NCBI GenBank assembly: GCA_016213405.1
Contig: JACRAM010000068.1
Location: forward strand, 41,597-105,596
Direction: 5' to 3'
Origin: Bacteroidota bacterium
GTDB lineage: Bacteria; Bacteroidota; Bacteroidia; Palsa-948
DNA: 64,000 nucleotides
This document shows, piece by piece, positions 40,550 to 49,286 of the stretch; the first letter of the stretch is position 1; each line of letters starts with the position of its first letter. The position numbers and the translations under genes were made by a program. The notes beneath the pieces were generated by a model, which was not told the origin of the DNA, made no database searches, and saw nothing but the letters and a program-made list of their open reading frames with translations.

Positions 40550-41950
40550 ATGTACAGTTCAATTCTCGGAATAATCTACCTCATCGGTTCAGTGACTTTC
40601 ATCATGGGACTAAAAATGATGAGCAACCCAAAAACTGCGCGTAACGGTAATCTGCTCGGTGCCTGCGGAATGACACTTGCCATTGTCGGAACCATTGTTC
40701 TGCATGAAGGAGACGTAAAACCCATTGTGTACGGATTGATTTTCTTATCCATCGCCATCGGCTTTGTTATCGGATGGGTGACCGCGAAAAAAGTGCTGAT
40801 GACAAAAATGCCGGAACTTGTTTCCCTCTTCAACGGAATGGGAGGCGCCTGCGCTGCATTGATCTCTCTCATCGAATACAATCATCATATTGAAACAGGA
40901 GCGCCTGCCGAAACAGGATTCATGCTCGCCATCATTGCGGCACTCATTATCGGCTCGGTCTCTTTTTCAGGAAGTATGGTTGCTTTTCTCAAACTGAATG
41001 GCACCATGGCAAAACCTATCCGTCTTCCTTCTTATAATGCTCTCAACAATGTGATCATGCTGGGAGTACTGGCGCTCGGAGCCTACAATATTTACACTGG
41101 CGGAAGCATAATGCTCGTCTATCTTCTCTTTGCTGCCGCGCTTTTTTACGGAGTCATGTTCACTTTTCCTATCGGTGGCGCTGACATGCCTGTGGTGATT
41201 TCTCTTTTGAACTCTTTTACCGGAATGGCGGCAGGATTCGGAGGATTTTTGTACGATAATAAAATCATGCTTACAGGAGGAATTCTGGTTGGCTCTGCCG
41301 GAACATTGCTGACCATATTAATGTGCAAAGCCATGAACCGTTCTCTCACCAATGTAATCTTTGGCGCGTTCGGAGAAGGAAGCAAAGCCGCAGCTGCCGG
41401 AGCGACAACAACCGGAGGAACTGTGAAAGAAGCTTCGGTAACAGATGTGGCAGTGATGATGAACTATTCAAAGAAAGTGGTGATCGTTCCCGGCTACGGA
41501 TTGGCAGTTGCGCAGGCGCAGCATGTGATTCATGAATTGGAATTGCTTTTGGAAGAAAGAGGCGTTGAAGTAAAATATGCCATCCATCCCGTTGCCGGTA
41601 GAATGCCCGGACACATGAATGTGCTTCTTGCCGAATCAAATGTTGATTACGCAAAACTTGTGGAGATGGAAGAAATAAATTCCGAATTTGAACAAACCGA
41701 TGTGGTGCTGATTGTGGGAGCTAACGATGTGGTGAACCCTGCCGCAAAAAATAATCCTGCCTCTCCTATTTACGGAATGCCCATTCTGGAAGCTGAGAAA
41801 GCAAAGAACATCATCATTAACAAACGTTCGATGAACGCGGGATATGCGGGTATTGACAATGAAATTTTCTACAACCCAAAGTCCTCCATGTTTTTTGGTG
41901 ATGCCAAAAAAGCGCTTACAGCTTTAGTGGCGGAGATTAAGACGATGTAA
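40550..41950 (+). CDS. pntB: NAD(P) transhydrogenase subunit beta
   Basis: The 466-residue protein comprises about nine membrane helices (about 1-265) and the NADP-binding domain III (about 290-466). The latter has VVIVPGYGLAVAQAQHVIHE, HPVAGRMPGHMNVLLAESN, VGANDVVNPAAKNNP and IINKRSMNAGYAGIDNEIFY. It couples proton re-entry to NADPH formation. Family length is normal. The whole operon pntAA-pntAB-pntB is intact. Confidence 0.94.
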   Translation: MYSSILGIIYLIGSVTFIMGLKMMSNPKTARNGNLLGACGMTLAIVGTIVLHEGDVKPIVYGLIFLSIAIGFVIGWVTAKKVLMTKMPELVSLFNGMGGACAALISLIEYNHHIETGAPAETGFMLAIIAALIIGSVSFSGSMVAFLKLNGTMAKPIRLPSYNALNNVIMLGVLALGAYNIYTGGSIMLVYLLFAAALFYGVMFTFPIGGADMPVVISLLNSFTGMAAGFGGFLYDNKIMLTGGILVGSAGTLLTILMCKAMNRSLTNVIFGAFGEGSKAAAAGATTTGGTVKEASVTDVAVMMNYSKKVVIVPGYGLAVAQAQHVIHELELLLEERGVEVKYAIHPVAGRMPGHMNVLLAESNVDYAKLVEMEEINSEFEQTDVVLIVGANDVVNPAAKNNPASPIYGMPILEAEKAKNIIINKRSMNAGYAGIDNEIFYNPKSSMFFGDAKKALTALVAEIKTM

Positions 41951-42115
41951 CTAGTTCTTATCCTTAACAGAGTTTCTTTTAATTTGCTTTTCAGATATTT
42001 CGTACTAGTTCTCATGACAGAAAGCTTTTCCATTCCTCGTATCTCTATTTAATTACCTTTACCCCGAAGAATTAACAAAAACATTCAACAGAGTTTACCA
42101 AAATCAAAAAGAGAA

Positions 42116-42376
42116 ATGAAATTAAATAACATTCGGGGCGGTGCAATGCGTGGAAACAGGGGAAGACCCCCCACGAAGCCGGCCGTTTTAAAAGATGGGT
42201 TTTATTTTGAAGTTCGCAACAGGGCAACCGACCCGGGTACAGGAGTAAAAATCTGGAAAAGTACCAATGCCGAAATGCTTGACGCAGTGGCGGAATACCG
42301 AAAAACCAAATTAGTGGTTATTCTAGGAGCGTATAAAAATGGCAAGCCCATTGCTCAGCGAAAAAAAGCTGCCTGA
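42116..42376 (+). CDS. Small basic protein, unknown
   Basis: The 86-residue protein is rich in Lys and Arg (RGNRGRPPTKPAVLKDGFYF, then TKLVVILGAYKNGKP and QRKKAA). The region DGFYFEVRNRATDPGTGVKI resembles a small unnamed Bacteroidota family with a GRPP-type N-terminus, reminiscent of AT-hook-like DNA contacts. The start may be 42116 or M at 42143. It lies alone between pntB and the giant adhesin. Nucleic acid binding is a guess from composition only. Confidence 0.6.
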   Translation: MKLNNIRGGAMRGNRGRPPTKPAVLKDGFYFEVRNRATDPGTGVKIWKSTNAEMLDAVAEYRKTKLVVILGAYKNGKPIAQRKKAA

Positions 42377-42496
42377 TATTTTTTAAGTTCCGATTATACT
42401 TTGCCCCTTCCTTTATTTTTAGGACTTACGCATTTTCGTCACTAAAACATTAATGGTAAAACTTTCACATCGCTCCGCTTTGAGAGAATCTGTATC

Positions 42497-45400
42497 TCAT
42501 CGAACTACCGAAACATTCCCCCTTCTGTCAATCTTAGTACCTGAAATCATTTCGGCTTTCATGCGGTAAACAAACACTGCGCTGCCTTCTTCTCCTTTTA
42601 ATAATCCGCGTGTATAAGAGCCATCCCACTTGAAGTCGGTGTTAGTGGATTCAAAAACTTTTTCTCCCCACCTATCCCAGATAGAAATTTTTAAATCTTT
42701 AACGCAGGCGAGGTTGTTTATGTAAATGCGCCATTCATCATCTTCCCCGTCACCGTTTGGTGAAAATGCGTTGGGCAGGTAAAGCGCCTGGCAGGTTGCG
42801 TCAACAAAAACATTTATTGTATCCGTATCGGTGCATCCGTTTGCATCGGTAACAATAACAATGTAATCGGTGGTTATCAAGGGGCTGGCAGTGGGATCCT
42901 GGCAGTTGAGGCAGCTTAATCCTCCCGGAGGAAACCAGTTGTAAGAAATGCCACCGGAAGAATTCAACGGAGCGCCCGAACCAATAGGAATGGTAACATC
43001 CGCTCCTGCGTTTGCGGTGGGAAGCGGGTTTACAATCACATTCACATTTGCAGTGTCCGTGCAATTGCCGCTCGTTACAATCACAGAATAACCATTGGAA
43101 GAAGTCGGAGTTATGCTAATGGATGCAGTATTTTGAAAGGTGTTCCACAAATAAGTTCCTCCTCCAGAAGCAATGAGCACTGTGCTTTCTCCAACGCACA
43201 AATTTGTATTCCCGCTAATTGCAGCATTAGGTGGCGGATCTTGATTTACATTCACCGTATCGCTCATTGAACAACTATTGGCATCCGTTATCGTAACAGA
43301 ATAATTTCCTTGTGCGAGTCCTGAAGCATTAGCAGTTGTCTGTCCGTTGCTCCAGAGATAAGTATACGGTAAAGTTCCTCCGCTCACAGATGAATTTGCA
43401 ATTCCATTCGTCATTCCGCAACCGGCAGGCTGTGAAGTAAGATTCGAGAATAATGCTGACGGCTGAGTGATTACAATGTTTGCTGCCATGGTGCATCCGT
43501 TGGCATCGGTAACAAGAACCGTATAGGGTTGTGCACTTAATCCCGAAACGGAAGAAGTATTATAATTTCCCGGCACCCAGAAATAAGTGTAGTTCGGACT
43601 GCCACCTGCCGCTGATACTGCCGCTGTTCCATTGCTGCCTCCATTGCATGAAACATTTGTGGAGGAAACAGAAGTAGTAAGTGCGGTGGGCTGTGTGATG
43701 ATAACAGTTTGAGAAGTGGTGCATCCGTTTGCATCGGTGATTGACACGGAATAATTTCCTTGCGAAAGTCCGGTTGCTGTTTGTGTTGCCTGAGAAGACG
43801 GAGTCCATAAATACGTAATCGGATTTGTTCCGACAGAAACAGTAACAGTTGCATTACCATTACTGCCGCCAAAACATGAAACATTTGTCTGCAAAGAAAT
43901 AGTCGCAACAGGAGTCGGATTCACGGTAACACTCATTGAACTTACGCTCGCGCAATTTCCGTTGGATACAATTATGGTGTAGGTGGTGGTTGATGTTGGA
44001 TTCGCCACAGGATTTGAAATATTCGGATTGGATAATCCAGTTGAAGGAACCCATGAATAAGAACTTCCTCCTGAAGCGTTCAATGATGTGCTGAATCCGA
44101 AACAAATACTTGCATTCGGTCCGGCATTCGCAACGGGAACTGGATTCACAAAAATATTCATCGCATCGGTGTTGCTGCATCCGTTGGCATCCGTAACAGT
44201 AACCGTATATGTACTATTAGAAGTTGGATTCGCAACAGGATTTGAAATATTTGCGCTGGATAAATTTGTAGCGGGCGTCCACAGATAATTATTTCCTCCC
44301 GATGCACTAAGTGTAGTCGAAGTACCCGCGCATATTGTAGCATCTGCTCCGGCATTTGCAGTTGGCAAAGGATTTACTGTTATCAAAATTGCATCTGTAT
44401 TACTGCATCCATTTGCATCGGTCACTGTAACTGTATACGTAATGGATGCGGTTGGATTTGCAGTTGGATTTGCAATGTTGACGTTAGATAAATTCGTGGC
44501 AGGAGACCACACATATGTGTTTCCACCAGATGCGCTGAGAGAAGCAGAACTTCCGATACACATGCTTACATCTGTTCCAGCGTTTGCTGCGGGCAAAGGA
44601 TTAACGGTGACATTTACAATATCTGTATTCGTGCATCCGTTCGCATCCATCACGGCAAGTGTATAAGTCATAGTCGTAGTTGGAGAAGCAACAGGATTCT
44701 GACAAAGCGTGCAACTCAATCCTGCTCCGGAAGGTCCCCATCCGTAATTTATTCCTCCGCTTCCAGAAAGAGAAGTACTGTTACCAATACAAATACTTAC
44801 ATCGTTTCCCGCATTAGCAGTGGGTGGAGCAAAAACAGTAACGGTCATGGTTGTTATGCCCGAAGGAGTTGCACATTCCGTAACATCAAGAGACATGGTA
44901 TAAGTTCCGGGCGAAGCATAAGAAATTACATAAGGTCCTTGTCCTGAACCGCTAATAACATTTCCGCTTCCGAAATTCCAGGTGTAAGATGCGCTCGAAG
45001 AAGCGTTGCCCGTGTATGTGACGGTGGTATTAGTTCCCAAACAGGCAACCGTATCAGCTGTGAATGATGAAGTAGGCGCGCCAGCTGTAACAAAAACTGT
45101 TTGTGAAGCAGTGCTGGAGCATGCGTTTCCTCCAACTGTGTTTCCGGTGATGGTAATATTCTGAGTGCCGGTGGTGGAAAAAGTAACTGCGGGAGGAGTG
45201 GGTCCCGTGAAAGTTGATGGAGTTGCATTGGGTCCGAAGTTCCATGAATAGGTGATGAATGCGTTGGGCGAATAACAATTAAGCGCAAAGTTTACCGGCT
45301 GCCCGGCACAAACTGTATCAGGAGTTGCGGTAAAAGCTACCGGAACTCCAAATGTACAAGTACCGCCAAATGAAAGTCCGAATCCGTTTCCATCATTGCC

Positions 45401-45952
45401 AGGAATATCCAGGCAGAGAAGATATGTACGCCCGCATTGTGCGTTAAGATATTTACACCAGCCGTCACCGCCTGTTCCTTCTGTAGTGTCAGTGGCAGAC
45501 ATATTCAATCCTGTATTGCTGCCAGTGCATCCATCATCAGCCATAGAACAGCGTAAAGCATTTCCGATACTTCCGCATCCGTTCGTTACATCGAAGAGTG
45601 CGAAATTGTAATCACCGCAATCGAAAAAACCAGGAGAAGCGGGGTTGATAGTGAATGTGAGCGTTCCCGCCTGCTGAACAGTGAAGATGTAAAATCCCCA
45701 GCGTGTGAGCCCGCCAGTAAAACAGGAATTACTTCCGTTCACCAGATTATTATTTCCGCTGCAACCTGAATTGCAAAGAGAACCTTCGCTGGGCTGGTCA
45801 GTGATGTTGCAAACCACTCTTGCAGTAGTGCAATACTGGTGGTTCATCACCACAGGGTTTTTTTGCGCGAAGAGGGCGCAAGAGATTAATGAGAAGAAAA
45901 GAACAGTCCCGAGAAAAACGGAATTCGTCCTTTGGCGAATAGATATTTTCAT
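42497..45952 (-). CDS. Giant SprB-repeat/PKD protein with gliding-motility C-terminal domain
   Basis: The 1151-residue secreted protein has a signal peptide ending A-L-F-A-Q (about 30) and an N-terminal Cys-rich region (CTTARVVCNITDQPSEGSLC). A PKD-like domain lies at about 215-300 (ITYSWNFGPNA). Then come five Ig-like units of about 85 residues (NAGxDxSICxGxSxxLSASG; TYTVTVTDANGCSNTD) and three SprB repeats (TNVSCNGGSNGTAAVSAAGG; GNYSVTITDANSCSMSD). The C-terminal T9SS type B domain starts LPNAFSPNGDGEDDEWRIYI. Such proteins are surface adhesins for gliding or attachment. Many repeats end in DANGC. Confidence 0.9.
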   Translation of the reverse strand: MKISIRQRTNSVFLGTVLFFSLISCALFAQKNPVVMNHQYCTTARVVCNITDQPSEGSLCNSGCSGNNNLVNGSNSCFTGGLTRWGFYIFTVQQAGTLTFTINPASPGFFDCGDYNFALFDVTNGCGSIGNALRCSMADDGCTGSNTGLNMSATDTTEGTGGDGWCKYLNAQCGRTYLLCLDIPGNDGNGFGLSFGGTCTFGVPVAFTATPDTVCAGQPVNFALNCYSPNAFITYSWNFGPNATPSTFTGPTPPAVTFSTTGTQNITITGNTVGGNACSSTASQTVFVTAGAPTSSFTADTVACLGTNTTVTYTGNASSSASYTWNFGSGNVISGSGQGPYVISYASPGTYTMSLDVTECATPSGITTMTVTVFAPPTANAGNDVSICIGNSTSLSGSGGINYGWGPSGAGLSCTLCQNPVASPTTTMTYTLAVMDANGCTNTDIVNVTVNPLPAANAGTDVSMCIGSSASLSASGGNTYVWSPATNLSNVNIANPTANPTASITYTVTVTDANGCSNTDAILITVNPLPTANAGADATICAGTSTTLSASGGNNYLWTPATNLSSANISNPVANPTSNSTYTVTVTDANGCSNTDAMNIFVNPVPVANAGPNASICFGFSTSLNASGGSSYSWVPSTGLSNPNISNPVANPTSTTTYTIIVSNGNCASVSSMSVTVNPTPVATISLQTNVSCFGGSNGNATVTVSVGTNPITYLWTPSSQATQTATGLSQGNYSVSITDANGCTTSQTVIITQPTALTTSVSSTNVSCNGGSNGTAAVSAAGGSPNYTYFWVPGNYNTSSVSGLSAQPYTVLVTDANGCTMAANIVITQPSALFSNLTSQPAGCGMTNGIANSSVSGGTLPYTYLWSNGQTTANASGLAQGNYSVTITDANSCSMSDTVNVNQDPPPNAAISGNTNLCVGESTVLIASGGGTYLWNTFQNTASISITPTSSNGYSVIVTSGNCTDTANVNVIVNPLPTANAGADVTIPIGSGAPLNSSGGISYNWFPPGGLSCLNCQDPTASPLITTDYIVIVTDANGCTDTDTINVFVDATCQALYLPNAFSPNGDGEDDEWRIYINNLACVKDLKISIWDRWGEKVFESTNTDFKWDGSYTRGLLKGEEGSAVFVYRMKAEMISGTKIDRRGNVSVVR

Positions 45953-46027
45953 GTTAGAAAATTAAAATGACACCTAAACCCAATTGCATATTGAGTTTTA
46001 TTCAACAGGGTAAATATAAAAAAGATT

Positions 46028-47317
46028 TTAGTTTTCGAGATGTAAAGCGCTGATAATTCTCTCCACCGCTCCTTTTCTCTGCATTACAAAGTTTTTGCAG
46101 ACCATGGAAGCCATCATGAGAATTTTTTCATCCGAGAGAAACAAGTTCATCACTTTCTGAAAATCATTTGTATCCACAATGCTGAATCCTCCGCCCTGTT
46201 CAATAATTTCTTTTGCCTCAGGAAATTTATGATGGTTGGGTCCGAAGATGACAGGAGCGCCAAAGGCAACAGCTTCCAGAATGTTATGAATACCGCTTCC
46301 AAATCCACCGCCAATGTAAGCGATGTCAGCATATTGATAGAGAGAGGAAAGCATGCCGATGTTATCAATGATAAGAACTTTTGCGTCCTTCAATTTATCC
46401 AACGCTGTTGAAACGGGTTCTTTGCTGATTTCGGAAAACCTCAGAATTGTTTTATTGCTGAATTGTTTTATTGTTGATTGGATGCGGGCTTCATTTATTT
46501 CATGCGGAGCGATAATTAATTTCAGTATTGGGTAGTAAGTATTGGGTAGTGAGGCTTGATACTTTATACTTGAAACAATTTCTTCATCCTTCTCCCACGT
46601 GCTTCCGCAGACAACTACTTTGTTATCTCCTTTAAACATTTCTACCATCTGATTCTTCTTTACAGTAGAAACAGTTTGAGAAACTCTGTCGTAGCGCAAA
46701 TCACCGCTCACGGACACGTTTAAAATCTTTTGTTCTGAAAGCAGTTTCTGTGAAAAATCATTCTGTACAAAAATATGATTGAAGAACGACAAGACCTTTC
46801 GCAGATACTTTCCATACATGCCGATGAACTGTTCCTGGCGGAAATTCGCAGAAACAAGATAAGCCGGAATGTTTCTTTCTTTCAGTTCATGAAGGTAATT
46901 ATACCAGAAGTCATACTTGACAAAAAACACTTGCGATGGATTTACCATGTCAAGAAATCTTCTCGCATTAGATTTAGTATCAATCGGTAAATAGAAAATA
47001 AAATCTGCTCCTTCATAATTCTTTCTAATCTCATATCCCGAAGGAGAAAAAAACGTAATCAATATCTTGATTCTTGATTCTTGATTCTTGATTCTATCAA
47101 TTAAAGAGCGTGCCTGTTCAAATTCACCGAGGGAAGAACAGTGAAACCATACGAGGGACGGGGGACGAGGGACGAGGGACGAACTAAGAGCAGCATTCAG
47201 TTTCCAAAAAACATTTTTTCTTCCGCTTACAAATAATCTTGCTTTGCGATTGAACAACGAGGCAACTTTAACTAAAAAAGAAAAAAGCTGAATGAATATC
47301 TGATAGAAGAAAATCAC
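46028..47317 (-). CDS. kdtA: 3-deoxy-D-manno-octulosonic acid transferase (KdtA/WaaA)
   Basis: The 429-residue membrane-anchored glycosyltransferase adds Kdo to lipid A. An N-terminal helix precedes the GT30 domain with WFHCSSLGEFEQARSLIDRI and ILITFFSPSGYEIRKNY. The C-terminal half has VVCGSTWEKDEE, LKLIIAPHEINEARI and IAYIGGGFGSGIHNILEAVAF (acceptor/UDP-like loops). Three runs of heptamers are inserted in frame in its loops: at 46524-46573 (between STWEKDEE and LKLIIAPHE), 47067-47094 (between LIDRI and ILITFF) and 47151-47183 (before WFHCSS). Core motifs are undisturbed, so the enzyme is probably functional. Confidence 0.9.
   Translation of the reverse strand: MIFFYQIFIQLFSFLVKVASLFNRKARLFVSGRKNVFWKLNAALSSSLVPRPPSLVWFHCSSLGEFEQARSLIDRIKNQESRIKILITFFSPSGYEIRKNYEGADFIFYLPIDTKSNARRFLDMVNPSQVFFVKYDFWYNYLHELKERNIPAYLVSANFRQEQFIGMYGKYLRKVLSFFNHIFVQNDFSQKLLSEQKILNVSVSGDLRYDRVSQTVSTVKKNQMVEMFKGDNKVVVCGSTWEKDEEIVSSIKYQASLPNTYYPILKLIIAPHEINEARIQSTIKQFSNKTILRFSEISKEPVSTALDKLKDAKVLIIDNIGMLSSLYQYADIAYIGGGFGSGIHNILEAVAFGAPVIFGPNHHKFPEAKEIIEQGGGFSIVDTNDFQKVMNLFLSDEKILMMASMVCKNFVMQRKGAVERIISALHLEN
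46524..46573. repeat. Heptamers in kdtA, run 1
   Basis: AGTATTG GGTAGTA repeated, then AGGCTTG, ATACTTT, ATACTTG: seven consecutive 7-mers in coding sequence, between two conserved motifs. Confidence 0.7.
47067..47094. repeat. Heptamers in kdtA, run 2
   Basis: Four perfect copies of TTGATTC in the coding sequence (minus strand gives ...NQESRIK). Confidence 0.8.
47151..47183. repeat. Heptamers in kdtA, run 3
   Basis: ACGAGGG, ACGGGGG, ACGAGGG, ACGAGGG then ACGAAC, encoding SSLVPRPPSLV just before the conserved WFHCSSLGEFEQ. Confidence 0.75.
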
Positions 47318-47320
47318 TCG

Positions 47321-48079
47321 TTAGTGGTAATAAAATTCCTGAGGAGTTTTTTTGTACAGCGGAAGAATCCATCCGATACGGATTCCATTCAGTAAATCTA
47401 TTCGCTTGTCAGTATCCGCTTTCATCAAATCATAATCATAACTGCGCTGGCTTTTCGTGAATGCCTGCGTGAATTCAAATCCGCCAAAGAAATTTAACAT
47501 GCGCTTGTTGCCCACATACATGTAGCCGATAAATTCATGCGCGCCTAAACCCGCAGTGAGGCGGTCGTATCCTTTCGGATAAGGATCAACCAATTGTGGC
47601 GACTGATGCCCGATGTCATCCATTTTTATTTTATGGCGGAGAAAGACGGGTCCAGCATAAATGATGATACCTGAATTTTTGTTAGGGGAAAGAATCGGAA
47701 AAAGTTTTCCGACATGAAGAGAAACGGTGAATCCTCTTTCAAATAACCTTACAACAGAAGGATTGCCATTTTGGTTGATGATGAATCCGCTGGAGGTTTT
47801 CAAACTGTCAAGGATTCCATTCTCCTTAATCTGGTCACCGAATAAAAAACTTCCGCTCGCACCAAAAATCAAATTCCTTTTTGTCTTGATGGAAAAATTC
47901 AAACCTACATTGGAATTATATCCGAATCGTTTTGCCAAATCTCCCCCTGGAAGTTGAAACGAATATGAAAATTTCACCATCGGAAAAAATAAGGAAGAAT
48001 CTTTTACGTTCTGAGCAGAAACTGAGAATACAGAATACAGAATACAAAATACAGAATATATTTTCCAATTCTGTTTCAT
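47321..48079 (-). CDS. Outer membrane beta-barrel protein, unknown
   Basis: The 252-residue protein has a signal peptide starting MKQNWKIYSVFCILYSVFSV (ending V-S-A-Q; start at 48077-48079 chosen over an upstream ATG). Its core is encoded by AGAATAC-type heptamers on the opposite strand (48026-48060). The mature protein alternates hydrophobic/polar residues with Gly-rich turns (NVGLNFSIKTKRNLIFGASG, YMYVGNKRMLNFFGGFEF), as in small barrels. It lies 3 bp from kdtA, so the two are probably co-transcribed. No specific role is assigned. Confidence 0.75.
   Translation of the reverse strand: MKQNWKIYSVFCILYSVFSVSAQNVKDSSLFFPMVKFSYSFQLPGGDLAKRFGYNSNVGLNFSIKTKRNLIFGASGSFLFGDQIKENGILDSLKTSSGFIINQNGNPSVVRLFERGFTVSLHVGKLFPILSPNKNSGIIIYAGPVFLRHKIKMDDIGHQSPQLVDPYPKGYDRLTAGLGAHEFIGYMYVGNKRMLNFFGGFEFTQAFTKSQRSYDYDLMKADTDKRIDLLNGIRIGWILPLYKKTPQEFYYH
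48026..48060. repeat. Heptamer run coding a signal peptide core
   Basis: AGAATAC three times, AAAATAC and AGAATAT, all consecutive; on the coding strand it gives the YSVFCILYSVFS segment. Confidence 0.75.
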
Positions 48080-48105
48080 TCGTAATTTGTACATTCGCAA
48101 CTTAA

Positions 48106-48143
48106 AACAAATCGGTGTAATCATCATTTAATCTGTGTAATCA
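48106..48143. repeat. Half-elements of the GATTACACAGAT family
   Basis: AAATCGGTGTAATCATCATT and AATCTGTGTAATCAGTGG occur in tandem. They are one arm of the 8486-8559 type and lie between divergent genes. Confidence 0.6.
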
Positions 48144-48173
48144 GTGGGGGTAAAAGTAAGCAGAAAAATAGAA

Positions 48174-49286
48174 ATGGTTGACTTAGTCAGCCAGTATGAA
48201 AACATCAAGGAAGAAGTGGATGCTGCCATAAACGAAGTGATTCAAACTGCCCGCTTCATTAACGGACCAGCCGTAAAAGAATTTCAGACTGACTTAGAAA
48301 AATATTTGAGTGTTAGGCACGTGATTCCATGCGCCAACGGAACAGATGCGCTTCAGATTGCGCTCATGGCGCTCGGATTGAAACGAGAAGATGAAGTTAT
48401 CACATCCAACTTCACTTTTGCCGCTACCGTTGAAGCGATTGCTTTTCTAGGGCTGGTTCCCGTTCTTGTTGATGTAGATGCCGATACATTTAATATAGAT
48501 GTAAAAGAAATCGAGAAAGCAATCACTTCAAAAACAAAAGCAATTATTCCCGTGCATCTCTTCGGTCAGTGTGCGGACATGGAAGCAATTCAATTGCTTG
48601 CAAAAAAGCACAATCTCTATGTGATTGAAGACACTGCGCAGGCAATTGGCGCAGATTATATTTTTTCTAACGGAACGAAAAAGAAAGCAGGCACCATCGG
48701 AAACATCGGCACCACTTCTTTCTTCCCTTCAAAAAATCTGGGCGGATACGGTGATGGTGGCGCACTTTGCACGAACGATGATGAACTCGCGAAGAAATGC
48801 AGAATGATTGTTAACCATGGGCAGAGCGTTCAATATCACTATGAAATTCTTGGCGTGAATTCCCGCCTGGATTCCATTCAGGCAGCTGTTCTGAAAGTTA
48901 AATTAAAATATCTTGACAAGTATGCTGCAGCGCGAAACAAAGCAGCAACTTATTATGATAAAGCATTTGCAGGAAATTCAAAAATAAAAACTCCTGCCCG
49001 CTCAAAAAATTCTTCGCATGTTTTTCATCAGTACACATTGACATTGAACGGAGTTGACCGAAATAAATTAAAAGAACACCTTGCATCAAAAGAAATTCCT
49101 GCCATGATTTACTACCCTGTTCCTCTCCATTCTCAACCCGCTTACTATCATAAAATAAATGATGGAAGAAAATATACTGTTACAGATAAACTTTGCGCTT
49201 CGGTAATTTCTCTGCCAATGCATTCTGAACTTGAAGAAGAAACTTTGAAACATATCACCGATTCGGTTTTAGAATTTACAAAATGA
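48174..49286 (+). CDS. DegT/DnrJ/EryC1/StrS aminotransferase (WbpE-like)
   Basis: The 370-residue PLP enzyme starts MVDLVSQYENIKEEVDAAI (ATG 48174; a GTG 30 bp upstream lies in repeat). It has ARFINGPAVKEF, CANGTDALQIALMALGL, PVHLFGQCADMEAI, VIEDTAQAIGADY and the PLP Lys in TSFFPSKNLGGYGDGGAL (about residue 191). These are signatures of sugar nucleotide aminotransferases, and the WbpE type acts on UDP-3-keto-GlcNAcA. Its partners WbpB-, WbpD- and TviB-like genes are on the minus strand at 55.9-59.3 kb. It overlaps ugd by 4 bp. Confidence 0.87.
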   Translation: MVDLVSQYENIKEEVDAAINEVIQTARFINGPAVKEFQTDLEKYLSVRHVIPCANGTDALQIALMALGLKREDEVITSNFTFAATVEAIAFLGLVPVLVDVDADTFNIDVKEIEKAITSKTKAIIPVHLFGQCADMEAIQLLAKKHNLYVIEDTAQAIGADYIFSNGTKKKAGTIGNIGTTSFFPSKNLGGYGDGGALCTNDDELAKKCRMIVNHGQSVQYHYEILGVNSRLDSIQAAVLKVKLKYLDKYAAARNKAATYYDKAFAGNSKIKTPARSKNSSHVFHQYTLTLNGVDRNKLKEHLASKEIPAMIYYPVPLHSQPAYYHKINDGRKYTVTDKLCASVISLPMHSELEEETLKHITDSVLEFTK

